This document shows, one piece after another, positions 1 to 12,174 of a stretch of 64,000 bases of DNA. The stretch's first letter is position 1. Each line of letters begins with the position of its first letter. The position numbers and the translations under genes are program-made. The stretch is from Siphonodentalium dalli (taxonomy: Eukaryota > Mollusca > Scaphopoda > Gadilida > Siphonodentaliidae), in NCBI GenBank assembly GCA_032622095.1, contig CP136063.1, positions 213,239,982-213,303,981 of the forward strand, given 5' to 3'. Under the pieces are notes generated by a model. The model was not told where the DNA came from, searched no databases, and worked only from the letters and a program-made list of their open reading frames with translations.

Positions 1-101
1 GAGATAGCTGATAATAATTTTATGTTGTTCCTTGAGCTCATTTTATAGTACAATTTAACTGCCATAAATGCCTTTAGTGTATTCTGTTCATTGGTGGTTA
101 A

Positions 102-838
102 TAGTGTTGAAACGATTAGTGAATTTAAAAGTCGACTAGTCGAGGCCCAAAAGTCGCGTTGCGTCGACTAGTCGGTACCCGATTTCAAACTTTCAAACAT
201 AACGTGGTACGGAAAATTCATCGTACATGGCATACACTGATGCCTGATGCAATGACGGTCTATTGCGTTGCGCATTGCCCTGCATAGACACCAATTTAAT
301 AATAATACAGTAAACATCTTGATATTTATCCAACACACTGAATCAAATTATATAATTAGACATATGGTTAGAGATGGGCGATTCACGGATTTACTATATA
401 TACATTCGTGACAATAGCTAAATTAAATTAGGCAACAAAATGACCTACGCAAGTACCGGTAATATTCACACATCTCATTGATGATTTACACGCATGTCGT
501 CGCACTGATTTGAAAAGAATAAGAGACTGACTACAATATTTTGTCAATTGGATTTTCGTAACATTTCCATGAGTGAATAGAATTGTCCAATGACGTCACC
601 TTATATAAGTGACCTTCACACAGGTCGCATCATACCCCGACGGTGCGAGATCAATTGAAATATACACAGTGTCTAGATCAAAGCGGTCTCCGACAAACGA
701 TAAAGCCGCATCACTCATTGCCATCATGTCGCAGTGATGTTTTTTACCTTAAACGGCGAGTGACACGGCAAAATTCAGAGTCGATATTCTAACATTTCAG
801 CATCGATTACAGTTAGTCGATTAATCGTTTGAACCCTA
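102..838. mobile_element. hAT-type MITE, copy 1 (737 bp)
   Basis: The element has terminal inverted repeats: it starts TAGTGTTGAAACGATTA and ends TAATCGTTTGAACCCTA. It is flanked by a perfect 8-bp duplication, GTGGTTAA, at 94-101 and 839-846. An 8-bp target duplication is the hallmark of hAT transposition. The subterminal DNA repeats the motif GTCGACTAGTCG, as expected of transposase-binding sites. No transposase is encoded, so it is non-autonomous. A second copy lies at 3461-4408. Confidence 0.9.
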
Positions 839-846
839 GTGGTTAA

Positions 847-3026
847 TCTCAGATGAATGTAATTGGTAAAGGCTTTGGCAACTGAACATTTTTGACCTGT
901 GCAAATCTAATTGTCCATACATGAACTATGCCCCCCCCCCCCCCCAATTAAATTTATAAAACTGATGCATGTAATTCTTCCATGCAATTTTACTTTTATA
1001 CTTTGTAAATAATGTGATTATTTTCAATTTTATTAGATTGAAGTGTAACATTGCAGATAATATTTTATTTCAGAAGCAGTTAGAAAGTTGCCAAAGACTT
1101 CCACAATGGCCGATAGCCGATTCAGAACTATAGCTGCCAAGTGGCTAAGATATTAACTTATCAAGCACCAAAATCGCAAACAAAGCCAGTACAAGAGTCA
1201 TCGTCTGTTGTAAGCATTTCCATTTTACTGTCTTCCCAAAGAAAATATGCGCTGTTTACCGACAAATTACATGAACTACTTTGACCATAACAACTAATTT
1301 ATCTTCTATATTATCAGTATGGGGCTGGTGTTTTTTAATTTTATTCCAACAACTGTACGCTCAGCATCTTATTATGATAGTTCAAATAGAGTGGCATTAT
1401 ATTTACCTAGATAATAATGAATCATGCAATATATAAAGAGGTCAATTATGACAGTTAATTATTAATAGAGTTGGTAGATGTTGCTATAGATGCTATCTCA
1501 CACCCATTGCATGTATGTGGCTACCGGTATAGATGGCCTCCACGTTAGGAAGGGTGTCCACCTTTGAATATCTAACTACACCCCTTGATCCATATCAAAT
1601 TCACAAGTATGCGAGTAATTCCATGTCATTAGTCCTAATATCAAAATATCTACATGTAGATGTCTAACATCATGCAAATTCAGCCCGATCTGTTTTCTTC
1701 CATGGTTCGGCTCGGTGTGAAAATTGTTTGAAATCGGAACATGAAATTCGCTTAATCCGGACTGGCTTCAGGCTGTCCAATTGTTGGAAATTTTGAGACC
1801 TGACAACCCCCCCCCCCCCCCCCCCCCGCAAAAAAAATTGGAAATTTTGTAACAATTTCTTATTGCTATTTCAAATTTCAGTCAAAATTTTTACAAACAG
1901 ATCTGAAGAAAAAAATGTAATTTGTTCTAAAACTAGAAATTTTCCACTACTAAATTGTTAGAAAATCAATCTACGAGAACAAATCAAATAAATGTTGTGT
2001 CAGCTATATCAAATTTCCAACTCCAACTCCTGTTATTATGTCCCTGTCTCAGCCCTTAAAAATTGTACAAGGGTATCAATATATCATGGATTTATGCATG
2101 TATTGCACTTTTGAATACAACGATTTAGTTACTTTATGTAGGTGGGGACTGATTTCTCATGTTAATATATATTTACCATCTGAACAGACATGGTGCATTT
2201 GAACCACATTACTGGTGTATATTGTATAAATAATCTCTTGTCTGACCCTTTGATCTGTTGAAAGATTCCAAACCGATGTTTACTTAATATGACCAAATAC
2301 ATGTATTCCCTAACTAAAATAAGAAACAAATTGGGTCTTATATCTGACTGAAAGTCAAGCTTTCCGCTAGGTTTTGGGGAACGGGTCCTGTATCCGCCGA
2401 GGGGAAAATGCAGTCAATGTTTTCAATGTCGTGGAAACACTGGTGGACCTACTTTTGTTGTATCGGCCAATAGAAGAAACTGATTTGCTGATTTGCTGAT
2501 TGTTTGGCATCCATATCCTAAGTTACTATGCTATCAACCGCAATAACTTTAAAACATTGAAAATTTATTTGATAAAAATTAATTGCTGTATACGGAAATA
2601 CGCCCGTTGAAGTTAAACAACCACTATTCAAGACTCGACAGAAGGTTCGGATGCATAATATACCGGAATATAACATGATTAAATTATTGGCTGTCATTTT
2701 TCATAACCTAACCGCAGCAATGTAACCAGCGGACTCCAAAGCATGTGTTCTAGCGATGTCGGTTTGATCACTTCCTCAGTTCGTGTTAGATCGGTCCGAG
2801 TGTGTAATTTCGCTAGAAATCAAATAAAGTTGTCAACTATTTAAATTTCTTAGTACTGTCGCAACGAAATTGAGAAGTAAACATCTTTATACCTGCATAC
2901 ATTATCATAATGAATATGTCCTGTGGTATGACAGGAGGTGAAAAATTGGCTGGGGGAATGGGGCTCACAAAGGGATTCCCTGCCACTATAGCGGAAACCC
3001 TGTGAAAGTACATGTACCGTACATGT
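847..3026. other. No gene recognised; two poly-C tracts
   Basis: This is AT-rich DNA without a convincing exon. It holds homopolymer C runs of 15 at 931-945 and 21 at 1807-1827. A weak inverted pair containing TTTCCGCTA lies near 2360 and 2990 and could be the ends of an old element, but no target duplication was found. Confidence 0.6.
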
Positions 3027-3095
3027 AGGTGTATTCTCTTATATATTATACAAGGCTCCGTTTGGGAGACTCACATATATAAGAGAATGCATTCG
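3027..3095. repeat. Hairpin repeat, diverged copy
   Basis: The arm GTATTCTCTTATATAT (3031-3046) pairs with ATATATAAGAGAATGC (3075-3090) across a short loop. The same stem motif recurs at 8232-8295 and 41244-41315, so this is a dispersed hairpin family rather than a chance palindrome. A second small palindrome, ACATGTACCGTACATGT, lies just upstream at about 3010. Confidence 0.65.
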
Positions 3096-3460
3096 CCCAG
3101 GGTTTTCGCAAATGAGTAGTTACTTCATTCTCTTTCATTCGTTTCCAAGTATGTTAACAAAATAAGTTTTTAACAAAAAAGCAAGACTGTTTGTTTAATT
3201 TGTTATTTGAACATTCTTACAAAATCCATATGGCATTTCTCGTCATATCCTCTGCAGTTATAATAACCTGACATTCCTGCAAATAATTAGACCATTCCAA
3301 TGAATACTAAAGTACTAAATGAAACAGATATAAAAAATTGACATAATATATGCTCATCGTGTTTTCGACTCCAAATTTCATTCTCCATTGAGATAAAGAA
3401 TATCAATTTCATATTTTATCAAGCAATGGAAGCCCCCTAAAATATATCTGCACTTGTTAG

Positions 3461-4408
3461 TAGTGTTGAAACGATTAGTGCGTCGACTAGTCTGTACCCA
3501 ATATCAAAACCTTCAAAGATAACATGGTACGGAAAATTCATCGTACATGGCATACACTGGTGACTGGTGCAATGACGGTCTATTGCGTACCGGTAGCGCA
3601 TTTCCCTGCATAGACAACAATTTATTTGGGAAATAATAATGTAAACATCTTGATATTTATCCAACACACTGCATGTGGTTATATAATTAGACATGTGGTG
3701 GATAATGATTAGAAACACGAACATTTATACAGGTTTTAATATCAGCGTTCGAGATTTCGTTTAGTCACGTGATCACCAATAATCTGGTGCCGAGCGGTGT
3801 CAATATGAAATGTTAATGTTCCGACTAAATACGCCTGTAGTATAGGCTACGTGTGGAATACGATAGCCAGTTCTGTGTGGTAGCAGGTGGGCGCAAAGTG
3901 CCCAGGATACACGCCCGGGATGGTCAAAAGGTCGAGTGATCGAGAACTTCAGTCAGTATCATTTATATATGGCAGCACCGGTGACGTCACATTAAGCGAC
4001 CTTCACACAGCGTCGCATCATAACCCGACGGTGCGAGATCAATTGAAATATACACAGTGTCTAGATCAAAGCAGTCTCCGACAACAAATGATAAAGCTGC
4101 GTCAATAATTGCCATCATGTCGCAGTGATGTCTTTGACCTCAAATGACGAGTGAGACATTGTGTTGTCAATTTCATTCTTTCAATTGATAGTCGGGTCAC
4201 TGTGTGTGTCTATACTAGTAACACTGTCAATTCCAGGTGCCACCAAACGTTATACTTAGAGTAACACCGTTTATGCCGGAATCGATATTGAAAACTTTAT
4301 ACATGTAACTAATACACTAAGTTGCGACTAGTCGACAGCAAAATTCAGAGTCAACGTTCTGACATTTCAACGTCGACTACAGCTAGTTGATTAATCGTTT
4401 CAACCCTA
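3461..4408. mobile_element. hAT-type MITE, copy 2 (948 bp)
   Basis: This is the same family as 102-838. It starts TAGTGTTGAAACGATTA, ends TAATCGTTTCAACCCTA, and has a perfect 8-bp target duplication, CTTGTTAG, at 3453-3460 and 4409-4416. Much of the interior is shared with copy 1, for example the blocks around 3530-3610 and 4010-4130. About 200 bp near 4150-4340 has no counterpart in copy 1. There is no transposase ORF. Confidence 0.9.
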
Positions 4409-4416
4409 CTTGTTAG

Positions 4417-5313
4417 TTATGGGTTTATGTCATGTCCTACACATTTATTTGACGTCAAGGGAAGCTATTGCCTCTGTGCGTCAGTTTTACATTCTGATCC
4501 TTTTTAGGTTACAGTCTTAACCATTGCATCAATGATCATGAAAATGTTCATAACCAATGACACGTAGAATGATTAATTTTTGCTTACAACCATTTTTTAT
4601 TTTTAAACTTGCACCCATTATTACAGACTCTACTAGCACCATTAGTCCTACATGTACCTCGAAATTTGTCATAGAAATAGACATTAAACATGGCTGCCGC
4701 TGGGCATCTTGTTTTTCAGTATTACGCTGTGTAAGTCCATTAGAACTGGCTACAGGCCCTTCCATTGGTCATGTGGATGGGACCGAGTTGTTCGGCCGCT
4801 GTCTGCCATTTTGGATTTCAGTACATTTATTATCCAATGTAAATTCATCATGCAGTATTATATTGTACCCATAGTATGGTACATTTATTGTCGATGTCCT
4901 GATTGACCACTTGTCATTCGTCTGTCTGTCTGTCCATAGACACTTTATGCATGGTGCGATAACTCAAAACATTTTCTATGCGATCGGAACCTAATCTGGA
5001 ATACAGATCAAGTTCGATCTAATTTATATATATATATTGTTATGTCAGTTGACATAGCGCTACAATGTCGTTGATACTTTCATAAAGATTTTAGCTTTAT
5101 TTTGTTCATATCTTGTACACATACTATATATATATAATTTATGATTATTTCTATTTTGGAAATAAACGGTATGTTTTCTTAATTTTTTTTCATCATTGTA
5201 TTTCACCTATCCTCAGGCTGTAGTTACTCCTCTTGGAAATCTGACTGCTTAAATGAAAGGATGCGGCACTTGTATTCCTCTTGTCCAAAATGTTTTATGA
5301 TGATATTACGCTG
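4417..5313. other. No gene recognised; degenerate repeat remnant
   Basis: A CTGT-rich start near 4918 followed by TA-rich DNA near 5030 resembles the ends of the CTGT-initiated repeats seen elsewhere in the window (11800, 51450), but it is too diverged to assign. No coding exon is evident. Confidence 0.4.
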
Positions 5314-5934
5314 AATGGAGCTTTCCACAGAGGCCACACCCACAGCGGTAATCCCGCCCACTGGTAAAAATACTTTATCCACATAAATATTGTCTGTTAC
5401 CCGAGATCGACTTCCGAACTGAACACATCAGCACTTGCCCTTATGTTAACTACCGGTAGCTGAAACAGACTCACGTATATGATTCTTGCAAATTTGATCT
5501 TTTAACCAGTTTGATTTAAAAAAAATTTATTTAGATTAAATTTTTTATTTTTTTTATAGATTGAACTTTGATCTGCTGCTGAACAAAAACAAACTAATAA
5601 TTTGTTTTTAAAAATTTTAAAAATTTTAAATTATTATATATTTTTTTTTTATAGAATTTTTCAATAGATTGAATCTTTAAAAATTCAGTTTTAATAAAAA
5701 AAAAAATTTGTTTAATTAAATTTTTTTTTTTATTTAATTTTAAAATTTCTTTTTAGATTTTAGATTGAAACTTCTTGTTACAAAATTTGAAAAACAATTT
5801 TTTTTTTATTTGTTTAAAAAATTTAATTTAAAAAATGTCCGCGGCCGGCTCGGCATCTGATTTGTCGAATATATTCTAATAAATTGCCATTGGGCAGCAC
5901 TACACTGTGGGCGTGGCCTCTGGAAAGCTCCATT
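5314..5934. mobile_element. AT-rich fold-back element (621 bp)
   Basis: The ends are inverted: AATGGAGCTTTCCACAGAGG at 5314 pairs with CCTCTGGAAAGCTCCATT ending at 5934, and the adjacent CACACCCACAG/CTGTGGGCGTG bases extend the arm. The interior is extremely AT-rich. A related element in the opposite orientation lies at 20141-20868. The two share the inner block around ATAAATATTGTCTGTTAC. No clear target duplication was seen, so the superfamily is not assigned. Confidence 0.7.
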
Positions 5935-5950
5935 AGCACCGTCCTATCAT

Positions 5951-6175
5951 CATCGGAACGATACTGATATAGCGATGCTGATCCGGCACCGATATACCAC
6001 CATCGGAATGATACTGATATGACGATGCTGATCTGGTACCGATATACCATCATCAGAACGATACCGATATTACGATGCCGATCTGGTACCGATATAGCAT
6101 CATCGGATCAATGCCGATATTACGGTGCCGATCTGGCACCAATATGCAATCATTGGAATGATACTGATATTGGGA
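5951..6175. repeat. 50-bp tandem array (about 4.5 units)
   Basis: Units begin at 5951, 6001, 6051, 6101 and 6151 with the core CATCGGAACGATACTGATAT. The period is exactly 50 bp and identity between units is high. A further partial unit appears near 6271 after an unrelated insert of about 95 bp. Confidence 0.9.
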
Positions 6176-6290
6176 GTCTGGGACCCTGAATTAGCACTGG
6201 AATATCATTGAAAGGATAGTATATATATATAGAGCTGATCTTATGAAGCCACTGTGGCACCAGTATACCATCATCGGATCGATACTACTA

Positions 6291-6363
6291 TTTTGGTACC
6301 AAAATGGTACCACTCTTTTGGTACCAAAATGGTACCACAATTTTGGTACCAAAATGGTACCGG
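6291..6363. repeat. 25-bp palindromic tandem repeat (about 3 units)
   Basis: Three successive units contain TTTTGGTACCAAAATGGTAC. Each unit is itself palindromic around GGTACC. The next 240 bp (6465-6600) stays rich in GGTACC, GGTGCC and GGCACC words, which suggests a shared, more decayed array. Confidence 0.85.
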
Positions 6364-6600
6364 CAAAACAGCACTAGCCCGGTGTTCATTCAACAGTATA
6401 TACTAGATGATTTTACATCACTATATGATATATTGAGTAAACTAGTAAATCACTGAAAACAATGTGCCACCGCTTTACTGGTGCCATTCCGGTGCATGAC
6501 CGGGGTGCAACTTCAATGCCAAATCGGCACCGGAAATCCGGTACCAAACTGGTACCTTTACTGGTGCCAGATCAGCACCGAATTGGTGCCGCAATGTTTA

Positions 6601-7183
6601 CTGGGTACTGACTAATTGCCACACAATACACACATACAATACCATTTCGCACACAAGTAATGGACCTGGTATTAACCTGGTTTTAACACTGGTTACAACA
6701 ATAACACCAGACAACACGCTCAGAATTATGTTGGTGTTAGATTATGTGATTAGGCAGGTTTAGGCATCACATAATAAGGTACCTATATTATAGTATGATT
6801 GAAGCAGATCGGAGTAGATTTGTTTCACACAATTCTATTTATTTTTATCACTAGTCAGTAAAAATGGTCAAGACTAATGGTATGGTAGGATGACACACAT
6901 ATTAAGACTTGTATAATAGATATCGGAACATGATTGGAAACAAGAGAAAACAGGGAATACCTTAGGGGTGGTATTCCTAATAAACAGTTAGCAAAGAAAA
7001 CGTTAAAATGTGTAAAAAATGGGATAAGGGGGTGGGTCCCAAATTTCGCCGATGAAAAACATATTTGTTTGCAAGTAGGGGTGGTGGGTACCGTGAGGTA
7101 GGAACACAATGTGTGTGGCTTGTCTCTGCAAATTTCGTCCAAACAGTTTTTTTTACTTTAGGTAGCCGTGAAAAGATCCCGTA
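6601..7183. other. No gene recognised
   Basis: Non-repetitive AT-rich DNA. No splice-flanked exon or known domain was seen on either strand. Confidence 0.5.
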
Positions 7184-7440
7184 AAACGTTACGGAATAAA
7201 GTTGAGGAAGCTACATGTATAATACCGTTGGAACCAGCCGAAACCTGTACGGTAAATCCGTTGTTACAATTGAACGGTAAATTCCGTAAATTCCTGCAGT
7301 AAATAATCCTGTATAACTTTACGACATAAAGTTCCGGCAGCTATGATACCGTTGGAACCAGCCGTAACATTTACGGTAATTCGGTTGATATAACTGAACT
7401 GTAAATTCCATAAACTCCTACCGTAAATTGTATTATATCC
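7184..7440. repeat. Two tandem units of about 125 bp
   Basis: Two units align throughout. Each carries ATACCGTTGGAACCAGCCG followed by ACGGTAA-rich sequence and ends near TCCTRCMGTAAAT. The second unit begins about 125 bp after the first (ACGTTACGGAATAAAG versus ACTTTACGACATAAAG). Confidence 0.75.
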
Positions 7441-8180
7441 TCGTAAATCTATTGCGACACAATGTCATGTATACAATAACGGTATTTCTGTTAAAAAAAT
7501 TATTTCTCTGTAAATAATACAATCTCCCATAATCGTGGTTGAGGTTAATTGTATCATAAAATTCATTAAACTGTTTATGTCCGTGGTGGAGGTTTGAGCA
7601 TCTATTGGATGAACCTCGGTCGAATAAACATATTAAAGGACATTGGCAGAAATTACCAATTGATGGAAATAAAATTAAACATGCAATTGTACATTGGTCA
7701 CATTGAGGTTACACATTTAAAAAGCTCACTAAAATATGACAATTATGCAGGTCAGTAATTCAAGGTATTTAGCATTTGTTGATATCTGATTGATTAATTC
7801 AATCTTTGAATATGCTATTTCCTCTGAGGCAAGATATGCAGCAGTCATTCCCACACTTGTCTATCCAATAGACAGTAGGCCTACACACATACAGGTATGC
7901 TGAATGATGGGGCAATACCTCATAGCAGAATACAAAGGGCAATTTCAATCAATATCAAAAACACTATTAAGAAATCAACGTAATGCATGTATGTACAAGT
8001 GTATCTAGAAGAGCTAAACAAAATCACATATGTTATTGTGATACATTATTGAATGATCAATTGACCAAGCACATACCTACTAATCGCATCAGTATTCTAA
8101 AGTATTTATTTCATGTGAGCTTTTCAATTACGAGTAATACTATTTTCGACCAATCTAAAACACGAATCGAGCCTGCCAGT
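7441..8180. other. No gene recognised
   Basis: AT-rich spacer without identifiable domains, tandem structure or terminal repeats. Confidence 0.5.
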
Positions 8181-8184
8181 TTAA

Positions 8185-8452
8185 CCCTTTGAGTGCCAGG
8201 TCCGATTTTTGTATCGACCCATATACCCTGTGCCAATGCATTCTCTTATATATGCGAGTCGACCATAGGTCGCCTCGCATATATGAATGCATTGGCCTAA
8301 CAATTTTTCATCAATTGTTATTATTTTTTACAATTTTTTACAATTAAAAAAAAAAAAAAATAAATAAAATAAAAAATAAAAATATATATATTTTTATAGG
8401 GCCGATTTTACAGACCGTAAATTAATGAGATCGGCCCCTGGCACTGAAAGGG
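8185..8452. mobile_element. piggyBac-type MITE with internal hairpin (268 bp)
   Basis: TTAA occurs on both sides (8181-8184 and 8453-8456). The element starts CCCTTTGAGTGCCAGG and ends CCTGGCACTGAAAGGG, a near-perfect inverted repeat. TTAA target sites and CCC termini are typical of piggyBac-like elements. The centre carries a long hairpin (8232-8295) with the stem GCCAATGCATTCTCTTATAT, followed by an A-rich tract. There is no transposase. A partial relative of the hairpin and its right flank lies inverted at 41170-41322. Confidence 0.85.
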
Positions 8453-8589
8453 TTAAGATATAAAGGAACAAAGGCTATAGTCATCATATTTAAAACTCAA
8501 ATTTATGTTAAGGTAAAGCATTTGAATTGCATACATAATTTCACTTTGTAGTCCTTACTTTGCTTTTTCCAACTCCAGTGAACAAACGT

Positions 8590-9371
8590 CCATACTCCTG
8601 CGTGAAGGGAACTGATGATATTGTATGCGTCAGTTAATACAGAGTTACCATTTTAGAAACTATTATCAGTCCGAGCTTGATTGCTGAATCACACGATAGG
8701 AGTGAACCACACTTCCCGGGGACAGCGTTAAATGTTCTTCGTCACCACATTTCAGTTTAGCCATAAATTGTCAAAGTGTACTCATGGGTTGTGTTGATCC
8801 ATACAATAATATGTTAGTGTCTGATTTCTTAAGAGTTTGTTGTGGAGACAGGTTCTTAAAGTCACATTCTTTGATAACATGTGTACCGGCATCTGGGTCA
8901 GCCATCAGTCTGGTCGCAGTTCCATTTATTTCGATGTCATACAATAACATCGGTTGTTTTGTGGTGTTCATAGCGAAAACATTCTGCATCACGTCCCTCG
9001 GATTGTCTGTGTCAGTTGATTCAGAGTTAACATTTGAGGAAATGTTATCAGTCCGAGCTTGATTGCTGAGGCACATGATATGAGTGATCGGCACTCCCTG
9101 GAGACAACGTGAACATTTTAATTTCTGTTTAACCATAAATTGGGTTATGTTGATAAATTCAGGAATATCTTAGTATCTGCTTTATTAAGAGTTGGTCCTT
9201 CAAGTCAAATGCATCGGTCACATGTATATCAGCATCTGAGTCAGCTATCAGTCTGGCCGCATCAACGTTCATGTTGTTGATACTTCGATGGAGTTTAGTG
9301 TTTATTTTTGGGATCTGATTTGATTTTTGTCTGATTTTGTGATGCATGCTTGGCATATTGCGAAGATTCAA
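8590..9371 (-). pseudogene. Tandem retropepsin (LTR retrotransposon protease) fragments
   Basis: Reading the minus strand from 9371, a retroviral-type aspartic protease fragment appears in 9371-9159 and again in 9136-8771. The flap-region motif YGS is visible in the second. The active-site segment, normally D-S/T-G-A, is D-S-D-A in the first and D-P-D-A in the second, so the catalytic glycine is replaced in both. The start of a third unit, broken by stops, follows at about 8764-8590. Unit spacing is about 365 bp. In known Gypsy-like elements the protease is followed by reverse transcriptase; here it runs directly into the next unit instead. This is most likely a dead Gypsy-type element whose protease region duplicated in tandem. 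The family assignment is inference from motif spacing. Confidence 0.65.
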
Positions 9372-9734
9372 TGTCTTTGGTCTAGTGTAAACAATATTTT
9401 ATTCTCAATAGCAAGTGTGTACATACATATACAATTTTAATTACAACACATATATTTATTACAAAATGTTAACACGTGTGTCCCAGCATATAAGAGATGA
9501 GAAAAGGATCTGACTGTAAGCTTTGTAAGCTTATATTTGTCATTTCCCCATTGGATATTCACATGGGTGATAACTGGTTTATCATTAATATCTAAATGAG
9601 TTATGTTGACTGCGAATTAATAATGGACATATATAGCTTCCTGCCTGCCCACCCCTCAGCGCCCATATGGTCCCCATCAACCCGTTCAATGAGACAAGGG
9701 TTGCCGCATTGTTGATAGCATAGTTTGTTTTCTC

Positions 9735-10190
9735 TCAGTTAGTCGCGAATCTTTTTGTAAGTAGAATATATTTCTGTACTCTTGCGAAGATATCGATGTT
9801 TTGATCTTGTGTTAATGACTGAGATCCTTTAATAAGATCATTTAAACATGGTCTGTTATGAAGACCTTGGAAGCATATCGTTCGTTCGTTCGTGAACTTT
9901 CGACAGTATAAGAAGAAGTGTTCAGTTGTCTCTGTCAGGCCACAATAAGTACAATCGGAATTATCCTATAAGTGATTTTGGTGCAAGTGATCATTCAGAT
10001 TACTGCATTCGAGACGTATTCGACAGTGGATTACTTGACTTTGCGTGTATATGCATACTCGTAGAATTGTGGAGGTTCTATACATTCTTTATTCAGGAAT
10101 TGTTTAAATTCGGAAACCGTTTCGCACATTGTCTTTGGTTTGTTTATAGCCACTTTCTCGGTTCTTGCGTTGTCGAGACATTGTTTGGTG
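9735..10190 (-). pseudogene. C-terminus of a LINE reverse transcriptase polyprotein
   Basis: The minus strand encodes, across one frame change near 10040 and a stop near 9965, the typical end of a CR1/Jockey-like LINE ORF2. It has an RIRLECSNLNDHL-type segment, then CTYCGLTETTEHFFLYC, a Cys-Cys-His-Cys zinc-knuckle-like motif, then a hydrophilic tail ending at a stop at 9735-9737. This C-terminal motif follows the thumb domain of non-LTR retrotransposon polymerases. The catalytic reverse-transcriptase core was not recognised upstream (10240-10680), so the copy is truncated or highly decayed. Confidence 0.7.
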
Positions 10191-10240
10191 TCATATACCT
10201 TTGTCGCGAACTGTATCTTGTTGTAATTTTAATGAAATGC

Positions 10241-11708
10241 ATCCATGGATAATGTGTGTGTTTTTATCTCGCGACAATTTCCCCATCGCATACCAACAGC
10301 ACCTGCAACAGGGTCCGGATCAAACACTGTAAATCTGTTATCATACTTGCCGTTTCGATGTATTTTAATCCTTGTCGCCAATGTGATGTATTGGAGATAA
10401 TTTAGGGATGATTTATATTCTAACTGGTTCACTGAACTAAATGGTTTCCCATAGGCGACAGTGTTAACGTTTCGACCGAATTCACTGAATTGAAGCCTAC
10501 AGGCTATTCCAGTGGTATTTCCACAGATAGATTGACACCAGTTGATCATGAAAACGAAAGAAAAATCATAGGTCATGTGTTTACTGTTTTAAATAAATCC
10601 CCAAGTGTATCGACAGGGCTATCCCACAGCCAAATTTGGTCTGGGAAATTCCAGAACTACAGCCACTGGTTAAACTGATTCCCCTATTAATTCACCAGAT
10701 TAAATGATTTAGATATAATGTACAAATCAAATAAATACGATGTCATCCTTTAATGCGTGCCATATGTATCAGGTGAAGGTTATTCTTCAGTTACCTTCAA
10801 CTTTAGCATTCCACGGTGTACTCGCTCATCGGCTCTCGAACACATTTAGCTCCCCGATTCCTTCAATCGGAAGTTACGGTCGCAGACATATTGGTTGATA
10901 TGAAAGTTAGACAAATCCGGATATTTAAAGGAACAAATAAACGGTAACACTAAAGTGCGTATTGCTTTGCATAGTGTAACTGAACTCATCACCTTTATAG
11001 TACACATTAGGCACATTAGACGTGACAGGGGGAAGTAAGGAAATAAATCGGGGAAAGCTGACTTTCTTTATATTATGAGGCCATAACATCGCGAACACGT
11101 CATGAAAAGTCCCTTAAAGTCCGAGCTGAACTTTCATTTTACACCATTTTATTTTCATATAAAAAAACAAACTTCAAACATTTTTCACAATCATTGAAAT
11201 AATTGGATGCTGTGAAATATAAAAAAAAAAGCATGACAGTTTGTTTTATTATGTATACGCAGCATCAAAGATCAAATTAGATGTACATTTCAGCCCCATC
11301 GCCACACATAAATAAGTACATCGATTGATTTGTGTCGCTTGTCACATTACAGGACCAGCAGGCAGAGGAACTTTGATGATAAAGAGCTCAACGTGCACAA
11401 AAAGGTATTTACGACCCAAGGCATACCTATTGTTACCCACCTCTTCCTTTGTCTGTCCATGTATTCATTTTAGTGAATTGTTGGCTGGGGGGCTTTGTTT
11501 AGCTGGCAGATCTACTGTTTATTGATTACTCCGGTACCAACATGTGGATCAACCCGCCTGTACTTATCAAACGAACAATGATTTGAACAAACTCACGAGA
11601 AATAGTTGGCGGTGCTTGACAGGATAAAATGATAATATAATCAGAGAGGACATGTGCCCCAAACTCATTTAACCCATTACGGGTAATGCAAACAACATGG
11701 CAGTTATA
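10241..11708. other. No gene recognised
   Basis: This may contain further eroded LINE sequence near 10250-10680 on the minus strand, but no motif supports it. The rest is AT-rich with short A-runs and no exon that can be defended. Confidence 0.4.
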
Positions 11709-11799
11709 ACAAGAAAACTAAGATGCATGCATGCATCAGGTCGCCCGTGAACTATCTACCATAGAATTGTTGTAGCTATCGATTATACATTTTGGAACA

Positions 11800-12165
11800 C
11801 CTGTCTGTATGTAAGTGTGTATGTATGAATGCATGTGTGTATGTGTTATAGACTGCTCGACCGATCCGACTCGGATTTGGTAATTAACGTGTCAACTTGA
11901 CCTCACTCATAGGCATGTTTCTGGACCTTGACCGATCCGACTAAAAATTTGTGTGTAGGACTACTTCGATCCCGGGAGCAATATGGACGGGTCCAATTTC
12001 ACGTGGGACCATGTCCTCGAGCGTTCTGATATAGGCATGTTTCTGGACCAATTGAACAATAGTTTGGCCAGACGCTGTATATACTGGGTACTGTCCAGAT
12101 GGAGGCGATCACAAACAAATCCCTAAATAGCCCGAACGAAGTCGAGTACATCAGCTAGTCTAATA
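11800..12165 (+). mobile_element. CTGT-initiated short repeat, first unit
   Basis: It begins at CACCTGTCTGTATG and ends at CGAACGAAGTCGAGTACATC followed by AGCTAGTCTAATATATAT. It is followed head-to-tail by a second unit at 12175-12665 with the same start and end motifs. The TA-rich tail after CAGCTAGT resembles the 3' ends of RTE-clade non-LTR elements and their non-autonomous derivatives; that link is inference. Confidence 0.55.
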
Positions 12166-12174
12166 TATATGTTG

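Noticed and set aside
1807-1827. Poly-C run as a functional element
   Set aside because: Homopolymer C/G runs recur through the window and are most simply microsatellites.
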